A stretch of DNA of 64,000 bases, from contig PLZS01000164.1 in NCBI GenBank assembly GCA_003153555.1, positions 22,393 through 86,392 of the forward strand. Reading direction: 5' to 3'. Positions 9,060 through 18,092 of this stretch are shown here, in pieces. The notes below the pieces were generated by a model that was not told the DNA's origin, searched no databases, and saw only the letters and a program-made list of their open reading frames with translations. The position numbers were made by a program, and so were the translations under genes. The first letter of the stretch is position 1. Each line of letters starts with the position of its first letter. Source of the DNA: Candidatus Melainabacteria bacterium. Its GTDB lineage: Bacteria > Cyanobacteriota > Vampirovibrionia > Obscuribacterales > Obscuribacteraceae.

Positions 9060-10526
9060 TTAGCACGAACTATGTTTGGCAGGAGTTAAGGCTCGGTCTC
9101 GGTCTCGGTCTTGCAGTCGCCTGGTTTCGAACTCACGACCGGAATTCACATCGGTCGGATAAGTATCTGTCAGGCAGCCTGTGCACAGGGATTGTTGATT
9201 GAGCGCCGTTTTCAGACCTTGAACGGTCTGAAAGACAATTCGATCGCAACCCAAATCGGCGGCGATTTCGTCTTCGGTTTTGTTATGTGCAACTAACTCT
9301 CCCGCGCTCGGGAAGTCAATTCCGTAATAACAAGGACTGTTAATCGGTGGGCATGACGAAACGAGAATCACTTCTTTTGCTCCGGCTTGCTTGATTAGTT
9401 TGACAATCTGCTTAGCTGTGTTACCGCGCACGATTGAGTCGTCAACGATAATGCATCGCTTGTCTTTGAACTCGGATGCGATTGGAAAAAGCTTGCGCCT
9501 AATCGCTTCCTGTCTGGATTGTTGACCGTCCAAAATGAAGGTTCTATTGATGTATCGATTTTTGATCAACAATTCTCGGAACGGAAGTTTCAATCCCTCC
9601 GCAAGCGCTACGGCAGCAACGCGGCTTGTTTCCGGCACAGGCACTACAATATCTGCTTCGATTCCCAACGATTTGATCCGTTCGGCTAGCAATAGGCCTA
9701 ATCTGAAACGTGCTTCGTAGACTGAAGTGTTTCCGAATTCTGATTCGACACGGGCAAAGTAGACCCACTCAAACATGCATGGAGAGTACGAATCCTGTTT
9801 GATGATTTGCCGAGTTACTTGGCCTTGACCATTTATGTAAACTGCCTCGCCCGCTTTTACTTCTTCGATGTTTTCGTAATCCAAAAAGTTGAGCGCTATA
9901 GTTTCGCTAGCTATGGCGTAGACTTTGTCACCCTCAGGCGTAGTCTTGCTGCCGAATACGAGGGGACGAATACCGTTTGGATCGCGAAATCCGAAGATGT
10001 CACCATCGCGTGTCAGGCAGACAATTGAATAGCTGCCGACTAATTTGTCCATTGCTACTTTGATCGCCTTGAAAATGGACTGAGGTGACAACACGGTCGT
10101 ACCGAGGCTATCAGTCAGCAGTTTGAGAATCAAAGCCGAATCAGAATCAAGCGGCACCGGAATGACGCTTTTCTTCAAAATTTCTTCGCGCAACGAATAG
10201 AAATTGACTATATTGCCGTTGTGTCCTAATCCAAGACCTGTTTCGTAATCCAGAAATGGCTGCAGCAGATTCGGATCGTCTCGCCCAATCGTCGCGTATC
10301 GCGCATGTCCAATGGCTGCAGTTCCAGTTAAATTTTTGAAGGAACGCTCAGAAAAAACGTTTTCAATTAGACCGCTTCCCTTTTGCAAGTGGAATCCGCC
10401 TGGCTTCTTGCTGTGGACCGTTAAGATTCCGGCGCCGTCTTGACCTCGGTGTTGTAAGTTCATGAGACCGGCGAACGCTTCTAACGCTGAGTTGCTGCTC
10501 CCCGCGACGGCAATGAGTCCGCACAT
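9060..10526 (-). CDS. purF: Amidophosphoribosyltransferase PurF (Fe-S type)
   Basis: First committed step of purine synthesis: PRPP + glutamine to phosphoribosylamine. The frame is open to a GTG at 10538, but ATG at 10526 is chosen because it places Cys at position 2 (MCGLIAVAG), the N-terminal nucleophile exposed after Met removal. The PRPP motif IVDDSIVRGNTAKQ is present. Cysteines in YSPCMFEWVYFA, INSPCYYG and SLCTGC match the Fe-S cluster ligands of the Bacillus-type enzyme, suggesting oxygen-sensitive turnover. It is the first gene of the pur operon, so the promoter should lie in 10527-10728. Confidence 0.95.
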   Translation of the reverse strand: MCGLIAVAGSSNSALEAFAGLMNLQHRGQDGAGILTVHSKKPGGFHLQKGSGLIENVFSERSFKNLTGTAAIGHARYATIGRDDPNLLQPFLDYETGLGLGHNGNIVNFYSLREEILKKSVIPVPLDSDSALILKLLTDSLGTTVLSPQSIFKAIKVAMDKLVGSYSIVCLTRDGDIFGFRDPNGIRPLVFGSKTTPEGDKVYAIASETIALNFLDYENIEEVKAGEAVYINGQGQVTRQIIKQDSYSPCMFEWVYFARVESEFGNTSVYEARFRLGLLLAERIKSLGIEADIVVPVPETSRVAAVALAEGLKLPFRELLIKNRYINRTFILDGQQSRQEAIRRKLFPIASEFKDKRCIIVDDSIVRGNTAKQIVKLIKQAGAKEVILVSSCPPINSPCYYGIDFPSAGELVAHNKTEDEIAADLGCDRIVFQTVQGLKTALNQQSLCTGCLTDTYPTDVNSGREFETRRLQDRDRDRALTPAKHSSC

Positions 10527-10549
10527 ACCGCTGATCACCCCAATATGGA

Positions 10550-10561
10550 TATCCTAGGATA
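10550..10561. promoter_or_regulatory. 12-bp perfect palindrome ahead of purF
   Basis: A perfect TATCCTAGGATA palindrome lies 24 bp upstream of the purF ATG, within the purF to Sel1 divergent region (10527-10728). It could be an operator, but a single copy proves little. No convincing sigma-70 hexamer pair or purine riboswitch fold was recognised. Confidence 0.25.
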
Positions 10562-10728
10562 GCCTGTGCAGCGAAGCTGCTCGGCTTATGAAGCCAGCAA
10601 GTCTTCCAGTCGTGGCTGAAATTTTGCTGGTCCTCCCCGGTCCTGACCTCATTAAGAGTACTAAGAACGCTCGCCATATCCAAGCAAAATAACATATTGT
10701 TATTAAACGAACGGCGTTTCTCTTGGCA

Positions 10729-11268
10729 ATGAGTTTGATTTTGAACGAGGAAAATCCTATTAGCAGTCTTATTGCTGCAGCGGATAAGGGGGATCTGGGG
10801 GCTCAGGTTCAAGTCGCGTTTGAGCTGGTCAAAGGGCAAAGCACTGGGCGAGATTTTGCTCGCGCTGCGCATTATTATCAATTGGCTGCCTGTCAGGGTT
10901 CCGCTATTGCGCAGCATAACTTGGCGACGATGTCTTTGAACGGGCAGGGCGTCCAGCAAAACACCAAGATGGCAATCCACTGGTTCGAAAGGGCTGCTGC
11001 GCAAAATGACGCCGACGCCCAGTTCAACCTGGCGTTGATTTACGAGCAAGGTGGCGACGATACTGACATGAGCCAAGCGTTGGCCTGGTATGAGCGTGCC
11101 TCGGAAAACGGTTCTGCTCGTGCTCAATTTGATTTAGCGGCGATTTATCATCATGGAAGAGGGTGCAACAAAGACATTGATAGAGCAATTTTTTGGTACC
11201 GCAAAGCCGCTGCCCAAGGAGTGAAGAGAGCCGAACAAGCCCTGCACTCGTTAGGGGATATGATATAA
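10729..11268 (+). CDS. Sel1-repeat protein
   Basis: A 179-residue protein made almost entirely of Sel1-like (TPR-related) repeats of about 36 residues, e.g. AAHYYQLAACQGSAIAQHNLA, AIHWFERAAAQNDADAQFNLA and AIFWYRKAAAQGVKRAEQAL. Sel1 proteins are usually scaffolds for protein-protein contacts. ATG at 10729 is preferred over the TTG two codons upstream. No signal peptide is visible, so it is probably cytoplasmic. It is divergent from purF; the next small gene starts 27 bp downstream, so the two may be co-transcribed. Confidence 0.85.
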   Translation: MSLILNEENPISSLIAAADKGDLGAQVQVAFELVKGQSTGRDFARAAHYYQLAACQGSAIAQHNLATMSLNGQGVQQNTKMAIHWFERAAAQNDADAQFNLALIYEQGGDDTDMSQALAWYERASENGSARAQFDLAAIYHHGRGCNKDIDRAIFWYRKAAAQGVKRAEQALHSLGDMI

Positions 11269-11295
11269 GGTCTGGGTACAAAGCAAGGAGATAAA

Positions 11296-11463
11296 ATGGA
11301 TCAGAAGATTGCAGAGCGAATAGCGACGGCTCTGGAAAATATCGTTGAAAAACTTGGTTCAATCGAAATAAAAATTGAGGAGCTGTCCTACGAAGTTCAA
11401 TCGCAAGGAAATATGATCTGTGAATCTCTTGCACCAACTATTGCCGAGGAGTGTGACAACTAA
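11296..11463 (+). CDS. Small 55-residue coiled-coil hypothetical protein
   Basis: Short gene with a good AAGGAG ribosome site 5-6 bases before ATG 11296. The product, starting MDQKIAERIATALENIVEK, is acidic and heptad-like with I/L spacing typical of a coiled coil (residues 5-38). No family is recognised. Its 3' end overlaps the GTG start region of the following protease gene by about 44 bp in another frame, so the two may be translationally coupled. Support is the ribosome site and composition only. Confidence 0.6.
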   Translation: MDQKIAERIATALENIVEKLGSIEIKIEELSYEVQSQGNMICESLAPTIAEECDN

Positions 11464-12646
11464 AGCTGTGAAGCAGGTGTTGTTCGTCCTGACAATTTGT
11501 TTGTCAATACAGTCGCTGCCCGCATCTGCCGGCGATTGCGAAGATGGCATCAGGCTGTACAACGAACGGAATTATGCTGCGGCAGAGCAATGTTTTAATC
11601 GCTGTATGCAACGACCGGTCCCGGATTTGAATATCGGTTATTATGCCGCTCTTAACGCTCAGCAGCTAAAGGAATATGAAAAAGCGAGAAGATTATTCGA
11701 ACAAATAGTGAGAATATCGCCCAATAGCCCAGCTGGAAAAATGTCTGCAGTTGCTGCCAAGAATTTGGCAGGGCCGCCTGAAGTAGCTACTCTACCTCGA
11801 GAGACCTGGGTTCCATTTACACGCCAGGGCAGCCATATTTTGGTGGATGTAGAACTAAATCAGCATCCTGTCAAAATGATCTTTGACACCGGCGCGGATG
11901 CTTGTATGTTCAGTGAAGGCATGCTGCAGCAAGTCGGCGTCAATATCCCTGACCGTCCACCGGATGGTATGAGCGGCGGCGTGGGTAAGGCTGGCATGAC
12001 CCCAATGTGGAAGGTTCCAGTCAGTTTGAAGCTGGGTCGAATCGAACGTAAAAACTTTCGCATTGGTATGACTCGAGTACCGCAGGTGGTGGCATTGCTG
12101 GGGCGGGATTTTTATCAAGGTTTTGAATACAGCATAAACGACGCAAACAATACGATTGGATTCAAACGCATAGGTTCCGGCTCGACAACAGAAACTGCTA
12201 CGAAGACATCTAAGGCTGCCCCGCTAGGACCAGACGGGTCGACGACTGTGAGTGCCAATGGAACTTACGTCTACAACATCCCCTACTCCGGTACTACATC
12301 GATGATCATTGTGGAAGCTAAATTGAACGGTCAACCTTGCAAGATGATCTTCGATACCGGGGCGGGCATGTGTTTCTTCACTAGCGAGCAGGCTAACAAA
12401 GTTGGGGTGACGGTGCCGGCAAATTCTGTGGCAATTCCCGTACAAGGTGTTGGTGGTGGTTCCACCGCTAACTTGGCTACGATCAGTAGTTTTAGATTGG
12501 GACCGATTGAATTAAAAGACGTGCAATGCGCTGTCGGCGGAAAATCCGTAGCACCATATCCACTGCTTGGGCAAACGTTCTTCCGCGAATTTCAATACAC
12601 GATCGATTCGGCTAACAAAATCATTCACCTGAGCAGAAGCAAATAA
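11420..12646 (+). CDS. Secreted TPR protein with two retropepsin-like aspartyl protease domains
   Basis: A 408-residue exported protein. A hydrophobic signal segment (LFVLTICLSIQSLPASA, about 21-37) is followed by a TPR-like part (40-115). Two retropepsin-like domains follow, one with Asp156 in MIFDTGAD and one with Asp312 in MIFDTGAG. Each domain ends in the LLGxxF hallmark (LLGRDFY, LLGQTFF). Bacterial retropepsin-like proteins usually have one domain and dimerise; two in tandem could form an intramolecular pepsin-like pair (inference). The start is uncertain: GTG at 11420 gives the full signal peptide, while GTG at 11453 follows GAGGAG too closely. Confidence 0.85.
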   Translation: MNLLHQLLPRSVTTKAVKQVLFVLTICLSIQSLPASAGDCEDGIRLYNERNYAAAEQCFNRCMQRPVPDLNIGYYAALNAQQLKEYEKARRLFEQIVRISPNSPAGKMSAVAAKNLAGPPEVATLPRETWVPFTRQGSHILVDVELNQHPVKMIFDTGADACMFSEGMLQQVGVNIPDRPPDGMSGGVGKAGMTPMWKVPVSLKLGRIERKNFRIGMTRVPQVVALLGRDFYQGFEYSINDANNTIGFKRIGSGSTTETATKTSKAAPLGPDGSTTVSANGTYVYNIPYSGTTSMIIVEAKLNGQPCKMIFDTGAGMCFFTSEQANKVGVTVPANSVAIPVQGVGGGSTANLATISSFRLGPIELKDVQCAVGGKSVAPYPLLGQTFFREFQYTIDSANKIIHLSRSK

Positions 12647-12670
12647 CCTTTATCGACTTGCCGACTTGCT

Positions 12671-12979
12671 CTACTTAAGTGCCGCTTTCAATATTCTTGA
12701 GTTCTCTTCACTGGCTATTGCTTCTTCGGTCTTTCCTTGCCCGCCAAGGGCTGCGGCAAGCTTATGCTTGGCTTCGGCAACATCCGCGTGAGCAGGCCCC
12801 AGCAGCACCTCTAAACCGAGGCAGAGTTCCCGATATAGTTGTTCTGCCTCAGCAAATTTCTCAGCCAGCAGCAGTTCATCGGCACGCAGGGAGACGCTTT
12901 TGATGTTCTCGAGACTTTCCAAGTTATCCGAGGATAGCCCATCCGAGGAGGGACTCTGTGGCACATTCTCATTCTTCAT
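12671..12979 (-). CDS. Short TPR-type protein
   Basis: A 102-residue protein whose second half (about 40-95) reads as one to two TPR_10/TPR_12 kinesin-light-chain-type repeats (AEQLYRELCLGLEVLLGPAH, AKHKLAAALGGQGKTEEA). The first 30 residues are Ser/Asn-rich. A GAGGAC ribosome site lies 7 bases ahead of ATG 12979. Probably a cytoplasmic binding adaptor; no partner can be named. The gene is convergent with the retropepsin gene. Confidence 0.75.
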   Translation of the reverse strand: MKNENVPQSPSSDGLSSDNLESLENIKSVSLRADELLLAEKFAEAEQLYRELCLGLEVLLGPAHADVAEAKHKLAAALGGQGKTEEAIASEENSRILKAALK

Positions 12980-13039
12980 AAAAGGTCCTCTCTGGCGGTT
13001 GCCTGATTGTGACGCGACTGATGAGCAAAAGGTTGCATA

Positions 13040-13927
13040 TCAATGAAGTGTCTTCTTCAAAAATGTTTCGACGATTTGTAAGTTCTCCGCCGAAAAAAAG
13101 TTGTGTTGTCCGTTTTTGACAACGTGGTATTCAACCGGAACGCGAGCGGCTTTCAAGACCTCATAAAACGTCGAACTTTGCTCAATTGGCACGACACGAT
13201 CTCGGTCGCCATGCATGATTAAAAACGGTGGATCGTCATTGGTGATGAAGGTGACCGGACTTGCAAGCGCAGCCAACTCTTGCTTTTTGCTGGGAAGACC
13301 GCCAAGAAGCTTTGCCACCGGTCCTTTGGGGTCGTTCAGTTGCAGTTCATTGTCAGCTTTCGCTTGTTCGCCTATGGTCAACAAATCAGTCGGTCCACAC
13401 CAATCGACGACGGCCTCGACTTTACTGCTTTGCTTCGGATTGCCTAACGTTCCTTCTAAGTTTGTGATGTCACCGGTGGTGCCAAGCATGGCGGCAAGCT
13501 GCCCACCGGCAGAGTTACCGAACACAGCGATCTTCTTCGGAGCAAAGTGATATTCGGCTGCGTTGGCGCGCAACCAACGCACTGCTGCTTTCACATCATA
13601 GAGCTGGGCCGGATAGATTGCACTGTTACTAAATCTATAATTTATGCTGGCAACAGCAAATCCTGATTTCATAAAGAACACCGCGGGAGTGTCTTCTTTC
13701 GAGCCCACAAGCCACGCTCCCCCATGGATCCACAGAATTACAGGCATTGGCTTCTTGGCGTTTGTCGGCAGGTATATATCCATTGCGTGCGCATTGTCGT
13801 TCAATTTGGGAGCGTAGGAAACGGTTTTCATCGTATATCCAGCGTGAGCGTCTTCGCGCGCTTGCACGCTGCACGAACTCAAAAGAACTACGCACGATAG
13901 GGCCAACAAAAGATGATCTATGCGCAT
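13040..13927 (-). CDS. Alpha/beta-hydrolase esterase, predicted lipoprotein or exported
   Basis: Serine esterase of the BD-FAE / hormone-sensitive-lipase-like group. It shows the oxyanion HGGAW motif, the nucleophile elbow GNSAGG, the acid in HGDRDRVVP and the His in NGQHNFF. ATG at 13927 is chosen over the upstream ATG 13957 because the protein then begins with a signal peptide (LLLALSCVVLLSSC) ending in an LSSC lipobox. It is therefore probably a membrane-anchored lipoprotein facing the periplasm. Length (295) is normal. The substrate is unknown. Confidence 0.85.
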   Translation of the reverse strand: MRIDHLLLALSCVVLLSSCSVQAREDAHAGYTMKTVSYAPKLNDNAHAMDIYLPTNAKKPMPVILWIHGGAWLVGSKEDTPAVFFMKSGFAVASINYRFSNSAIYPAQLYDVKAAVRWLRANAAEYHFAPKKIAVFGNSAGGQLAAMLGTTGDITNLEGTLGNPKQSSKVEAVVDWCGPTDLLTIGEQAKADNELQLNDPKGPVAKLLGGLPSKKQELAALASPVTFITNDDPPFLIMHGDRDRVVPIEQSSTFYEVLKAARVPVEYHVVKNGQHNFFSAENLQIVETFLKKTLH

Positions 13928-13984
13928 GGCGAACCCTTCGCTTTGCCGAATGATCAATGATATTCGTTTGCTTTCGAATTTGGG

Positions 13985-14902
13985 TTACTTGTAAGGTTTA
14001 TAAAGCCATTCAAGTTCCAACTTTACGTCATCCATTGATTTGTGACGGTCTTCTGGATATTTTTTCAACATCTTCTTCAAGATTTCTTGCAGACTCTGTG
14101 GGAAGGAAACACCGGGGCAGGCAGCAACTAAGCTTAGTGGTTCGTTGCTAACATGACCGCTCATCGTCTCCACCGGAGTTTTACCGATGATCGGCAAAAC
14201 ACCCGTGACCAGGTTGAAAGCCAATATCCCAAAGGAATAGATGTCTGACCTGGCGTCTAAGTGAGCGTTGAGAATCTGCTCAGGGCTCATGAATGCAGGC
14301 GTTCCCACGACTTGACCGTCCATAGTCAGTTTCTCGCTTTTTCTTTCGTTGATTTTCTTGGCGATGCCGAAGTCAACGATCTTTACGAGGTCTTTGCAGA
14401 CATTGGTTTGAAGCAAGATAATGTTGTCTGGTTTGATATCGCGATGCAGAATGCCGCGACTATGCGCATGGGCAAGCGCTTCGGCAATTTGAATGAGGAT
14501 AGGGAAGGCGCGCGGCAATGGAAGCCGACCACATTTCTGGATAACGTCTTTAAGGTTGTCGCCTTCCAGATAGTCCATAACCAAAAATGGATAACTGTTG
14601 TCTTGCAGCCCGAAATCGAAAACTGTGACGATGTTTGGATGATTCAAGGAACTGGCTGCCTGTGCTTCGCGCTGAAATCGCAAGAAGCTATTTTCATTAC
14701 CTTTTAGGTCTTCAAACAGCACTTTTACGGCAACGGGACGGTCGAGTACTTTGTGTCTGGCTCGATAAACCTTACCAAGCGCGCCGCTGCCTATCTCGTG
14801 CTCGATTAGGTAGCGATCCGCTATGGTGCAACCGATTAGTGATGCCTGTGCCAAACCCACATCGCCCCCCAAGACGAAATTCCCTCTTATTAGTTCTACC
14901 AA
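13985..14902 (-). CDS. Serine/threonine protein kinase (Hanks type), soluble
   Basis: Complete eukaryotic-like kinase domain filling the protein: Gly-rich loop IGSGALGKV, ATP-binding Lys60 in VAVKVLF, catalytic Asp155 in HRDIKPDN, DFG Asp177 in DFGIAKK, and GTPAFMSPEQ in the activation segment. It lacks a transmembrane helix or PASTA/sensor part, so it is cytosolic or depends on partners; nearby TPR and Sel1 proteins are plausible adaptors (inference). The start is a TTG at 14902; an internal GTG just before GLAQASL would also give a full kinase domain. Confidence 0.92.
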   Translation of the reverse strand: MVELIRGNFVLGGDVGLAQASLIGCTIADRYLIEHEIGSGALGKVYRARHKVLDRPVAVKVLFEDLKGNENSFLRFQREAQAASSLNHPNIVTVFDFGLQDNSYPFLVMDYLEGDNLKDVIQKCGRLPLPRAFPILIQIAEALAHAHSRGILHRDIKPDNIILLQTNVCKDLVKIVDFGIAKKINERKSEKLTMDGQVVGTPAFMSPEQILNAHLDARSDIYSFGILAFNLVTGVLPIIGKTPVETMSGHVSNEPLSLVAACPGVSFPQSLQEILKKMLKKYPEDRHKSMDDVKLELEWLYKPYK

Positions 14903-15016
14903 CTTGGCGCTCTAACTTAAACAGTGGTGGACGATAAATAGTGTATTGCTTGAGCTGACTTAGATTAAATCATTAGGGAGCAAGGGATATCAAAGCAGCT
15001 GTATTTGCTGGCGATG

Positions 15017-15032
15017 GTATCGTATATGGTAC
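15017..15032. repeat. 16-bp dyad, divergent copy
   Basis: GTATCG-TATA-TGGTAC, a divergent member of the dispersed GCACCA-N4-TGGTGC dyad. It lies 73 bp past the aldo/keto reductase stop, in the 202-bp gap before the kinase gene. Confidence 0.4.
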
Positions 15033-15104
15033 CGAAAATGGATTGCGAGGCTTTCGCTTGAGCAGCGTTTGTTTGTTTGTGTGGTGTCCGGCTGATCCGG
15101 CTTG

Positions 15105-16097
15105 TCAGGCTTCGATCTTGTCCAGCTGCTGTAGCAATCGGTTAATCGCCGCGATTTCGTCTTTGTTCAGTCTTACGTCTGCAGCCTTAGCGTTTTCAGC
15201 CGCCTGCGCCGCATCCCGAGCGCCGACAAGAGCGACGGTAACTCCCGGCTGTTGTATGGTCCAGTTGAGCACGACGTTTCCAATTGAGGCGTTATGACGC
15301 TCGGCTATCGGTTTTAGATCTTGCAAAAATTTGTTCACTTTTTCAATAAAGGCGGGTTGGAATTGAGGCTGCTCGGCGCGGTGATCTCCCGGCGCAAACT
15401 TGTGATCCGCTTTGAACTTGCCTGTCAACAATCCGCGTTGGAGCGGGCTGTAAACAACTGTGGCGATGTCGTGCTCTCTGCAATACGGCAACACGTCCTT
15501 TTCGATATCGCGAAGAACCATGCTGTAGGGCGGTTGATTGGACGCAATTGGAACTATGGTGTTGCATTTACGAATGTCGTCGGCGGTAAAGTTGCTCACT
15601 CCGATCGCACGTACTTTTCCTTCTTTCAACAACTGCGCGCAGGCTTCCATTGTTTCTTCCAACTCTGTAGATGGATCGCGCCAGTGGCATTGATACAGGT
15701 CAATGTAATCAGTACCGAGCCGCTTGAGGCTATCTTCGCATTCTTTGATGATGCTGCTCTTCCTTGCATTTCGATAAATTTTTACGATTTTCCCGTCTTC
15801 ATTGAGATCAAAGAAGTGCTCACCCTCGGATGAATCCCAGCGCAGACCGAACTTTGTGAAGATCTGAACTTTGTCGCGTTTGTCGCCAATCGCTTTCGCG
15901 ACAAGCTCTTCGCTTTTTCCATAACCGTAGATTGGAGCTGTATCGATGGAGGTCACGCCGGCATCTATTGAGGCCTGAATGGCTTCGATCGCCGCTTTCT
16001 CATCAGAGCCGCCCCACATTGTGCCGCCGATTGCCCAAGCACCATATGTGATGACTGACGCATGAATGTTCGATGCCCCAAGCTTTCGGTACTGCAT
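15105..16097 (-). CDS. Aldo/keto reductase
   Basis: NADPH-dependent oxidoreductase of the AKR superfamily (330 residues). The catalytic tetrad is visible: Asp and Tyr in IDTAPIYGYGKSEE, Lys in IFTKFG and His in LYQCHWRDPS. The N-terminus MQYRKLGASNIHASVITYGAW is typical of the general-stress GSP69/YajO-like branch. A full-length single-domain TIM barrel is expected in the cytoplasm. Substrate cannot be inferred. It is transcribed toward the kinase gene but separated from it by about 200 bp. Confidence 0.92.
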   Translation of the reverse strand: MQYRKLGASNIHASVITYGAWAIGGTMWGGSDEKAAIEAIQASIDAGVTSIDTAPIYGYGKSEELVAKAIGDKRDKVQIFTKFGLRWDSSEGEHFFDLNEDGKIVKIYRNARKSSIIKECEDSLKRLGTDYIDLYQCHWRDPSTELEETMEACAQLLKEGKVRAIGVSNFTADDIRKCNTIVPIASNQPPYSMVLRDIEKDVLPYCREHDIATVVYSPLQRGLLTGKFKADHKFAPGDHRAEQPQFQPAFIEKVNKFLQDLKPIAERHNASIGNVVLNWTIQQPGVTVALVGARDAAQAAENAKAADVRLNKDEIAAINRLLQQLDKIEA

Positions 16098-16284
16098 AAA
16101 TGACTCCTCACGGCTGTAATTGTAAGTTCGTAGGCGAGAGTCTAGCCCAATCCAGGGCGATTGGGATCAATTTATGCCTAATACTACATACTTCTTTTCG
16201 CAGGGGCGGTTTTGCGGTCACCAGCAGGTCTGTTAATCGCTCACTTTTTCTTCTCGTCAATGGTGAACAATTTACTACCGTTTA

Positions 16285-16300
16285 GCACCGGATATAGTGT
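16285..16300. repeat. 16-bp dyad, divergent copy
   Basis: GCACCG-GATA-TAGTGT, with one half matching the dispersed dyad well and the other only in part. It sits in the divergent region between the aldo/keto reductase and the 16388 gene. Confidence 0.35.
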
Positions 16301-16387
16301 CTTTCCTGAGTGCATGTTCAGTCATGGATATTTGATCTAAACTGTATAAAGAAATATCAATAAAAGTACCGATGGAGTTCTCTTACA

Positions 16388-16912
16388 ATGAGCCAATTGG
16401 TCAAAATTTTCAAGCCAGATCCATCCGTTGTCTGGGTGTTCAAGGCTATGGTGATTTTTGCAGTGCTCGTCACTGCTGCTGGCCTCGCATCCGCCCGAGC
16501 AATGATTTCATGTCTTGGATTATTTCTACTGACTGTTTTCGCGGGGCTAACGTTTAAGCAATCCGGACAGACAATTGAAATTTACAGCGACAAAATTGTT
16601 TTCCGCCACTCCGGGCAAGAACCTTGGATCTTGCCGTTTGAGAACTTTTCGGGTATTGAGCTTGTAACGACATTGCGGCACTCGACCAAATACTCCCCTG
16701 GGCGGACAATCCTACTTCGATTCATCGACAACGATGATAAATTCTGCGCTGAAGCCAACGTCAATGTTTTTGACAAAAGCGCTATCCGTACAATGATTGA
16801 GCTAATTCAAGAGCACAAGGAACAGCTCTCCTTAAACGATCAGGCAGTGGCTTTATTGCAAGTCCGAAGATATAAAGGGAATACAATGGATAAAATCACC
16901 AAAACGGAGTAG
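16388..16912 (+). CDS. Membrane protein with PH-like C-terminal domain
   Basis: A 174-residue protein with two hydrophobic segments near the N-terminus (about 17-36 and 38-54), followed by a soluble beta-rich part. The pattern IEIYSDKIVFRH followed by WILPFENFSGIEL resembles bacterial PH (bPH/DUF-type) membrane proteins. That family name is an inference from pattern. A GGAG precedes ATG 16388. The next gene starts 6 bp after its stop, so the two form an operon of small membrane proteins. Confidence 0.65.
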   Translation: MSQLVKIFKPDPSVVWVFKAMVIFAVLVTAAGLASARAMISCLGLFLLTVFAGLTFKQSGQTIEIYSDKIVFRHSGQEPWILPFENFSGIELVTTLRHSTKYSPGRTILLRFIDNDDKFCAEANVNVFDKSAIRTMIELIQEHKEQLSLNDQAVALLQVRRYKGNTMDKITKTE

Positions 16913-16918
16913 CGAAAA

Positions 16919-17320
16919 ATGGATGAATTGCCTGCGAGAAGCTCGTCGGATGGAAACGAGTTGGTGAAAACAAAGCTATTTGAAATTGACAACAATGTTG
17001 CCGCAGCCCTGAGCTATATACCAATTTGCTTTGCCGGTGCGATCTTTTCAGGAGTCTGGATGGCTACTGAGCCAAAAAGTAACAAGTTTTTGCGTTATCA
17101 CGCATTTCAAAGCTTAGTCCTCACAGCGGCGTGCGTCGGACTGATGATCGTCACTTCTGTGTTTGGACTTATACCATTTATAGGAATCTTCGCCTGGTTC
17201 ATTCACTCCGTTATTTCTTTTGCCTTTGTGGTCGGCAATATTTATCTGATGTACAAGGCCTATAAGGGACAGATGGTGACCATTCCATACGTCAGCATGT
17301 TAGCCGATCAAAACGTCTGA
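16919..17320 (+). CDS. Small multi-pass membrane protein, DUF4870/Tic20-like
   Basis: A 133-residue protein with three hydrophobic segments (about 23-43, 57-76, 82-110) and the pattern YHAFQSL...AYKGQMVTIPY, which is characteristic of DUF4870-type proteins. GGAGTAG precedes the ATG. It follows the PH-like membrane protein by 6 bp. Function of the family is unknown; a role in the inner membrane is all that can be said. Confidence 0.75.
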   Translation: MDELPARSSSDGNELVKTKLFEIDNNVAAALSYIPICFAGAIFSGVWMATEPKSNKFLRYHAFQSLVLTAACVGLMIVTSVFGLIPFIGIFAWFIHSVISFAFVVGNIYLMYKAYKGQMVTIPYVSMLADQNV

Positions 17321-17347
17321 AGCTTTGATTTTCTCTGAGAATTTTGC

Positions 17348-17363
17348 GCACCACATCTAATGT
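17348..17363. repeat. 16-bp dyad, half-conserved copy
   Basis: GCACCA-CATC-TAATGT, with a perfect left half and a poor right half. It lies 28 bp past the stop of the DUF4870-like gene. A short GC-rich imperfect direct repeat (GGCGCT..CCCAGG..TAGA) follows at about 17400-17440. Confidence 0.35.
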
Positions 17364-17437
17364 CATAGTTAGCGCAAATAGGTGCCGGCAAGGATACTGG
17401 CGCTGCCCAGGCTAGATGCCGGCGCTCCCAGGTTAGA

Positions 17438-18004
17438 CTAGGTGATTGCTTCCCATCGTCCGGAGCGTGAGAATCGCCCAGAGGAAATGGCGATGGCAGA
17501 AGCCCGAAGTGCTTCCGCTTCTGGAGCGCGATTGGTCTGGTAAAGCAATGTGGTGTAGTGTCCTAGGAGCGTAAGCACCTGCGGATGTTTAGCGCCCATC
17601 GCCTTGGTTTTTATGGACAAGGCTTGCTTGTAGAGCGGCTCGGCTTGGACTAATTTGCCCGCTGAGTGGTAAATCATAGCCAGATTATGAGAAATTATGC
17701 CGGTGTCGAGGTGATCTTCACCCAGTGTTTTTGCATACATGGACAGTAGCCTGCGACAAATTGGGGCGGCGAGGCTGTATTTTTGCTGAAGGTAATAGAT
17801 TTCCGCTAGACTTTCGAGCGTCATAGCCAGCCTACCGTCGTTTTGCTCGAATGACTCAGCTTCTTCAAGCGCTGACAGGGCCATGGTTTCGGCTTCCGAG
17901 TAATTCTTGTTCTGCAAGGCGTGTTCGGCTGAGGCAGTCAGAACCTCCCATGGTACGCAGACTGTCTCTTCGGGTAATCTCGGTGTTTCCGCCTGTGTCT
18001 TCAT
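17438..18004 (-). CDS. TPR protein, kinesin-light-chain-like repeats
   Basis: A 188-residue protein with about three TPR_10/TPR_12 units of 42 residues, e.g. AAPICRRLLSMYAKTLGEDHLDTGIISHNLAMIYHSAGK split over two helices, then the same register again with AEPLYKQALSIKTKAMGAKH. ATG at 18004 is preferred to an upstream TTG at 18037, though neither has a strong ribosome site. No signal peptide. It probably mediates protein contacts, like the 12671 gene. Confidence 0.8.
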   Translation of the reverse strand: MKTQAETPRLPEETVCVPWEVLTASAEHALQNKNYSEAETMALSALEEAESFEQNDGRLAMTLESLAEIYYLQQKYSLAAPICRRLLSMYAKTLGEDHLDTGIISHNLAMIYHSAGKLVQAEPLYKQALSIKTKAMGAKHPQVLTLLGHYTTLLYQTNRAPEAEALRASAIAISSGRFSRSGRWEAIT

Positions 18005-18092
18005 GTAATTTTTCTGCCCAAAGGACCCCGAAACCAAACGGGCAAATAAGAAAGGTGCTCGGACTGTCCGAATCTTTCCAGTTTGGGCTATT

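Noticed and set aside
15043..15297. Plus-strand frame near the aldo/keto reductase 3' end
   Set aside because: Shadow of the minus-strand gene with no ribosome site; the aldo/keto reductase motifs decide the strand.
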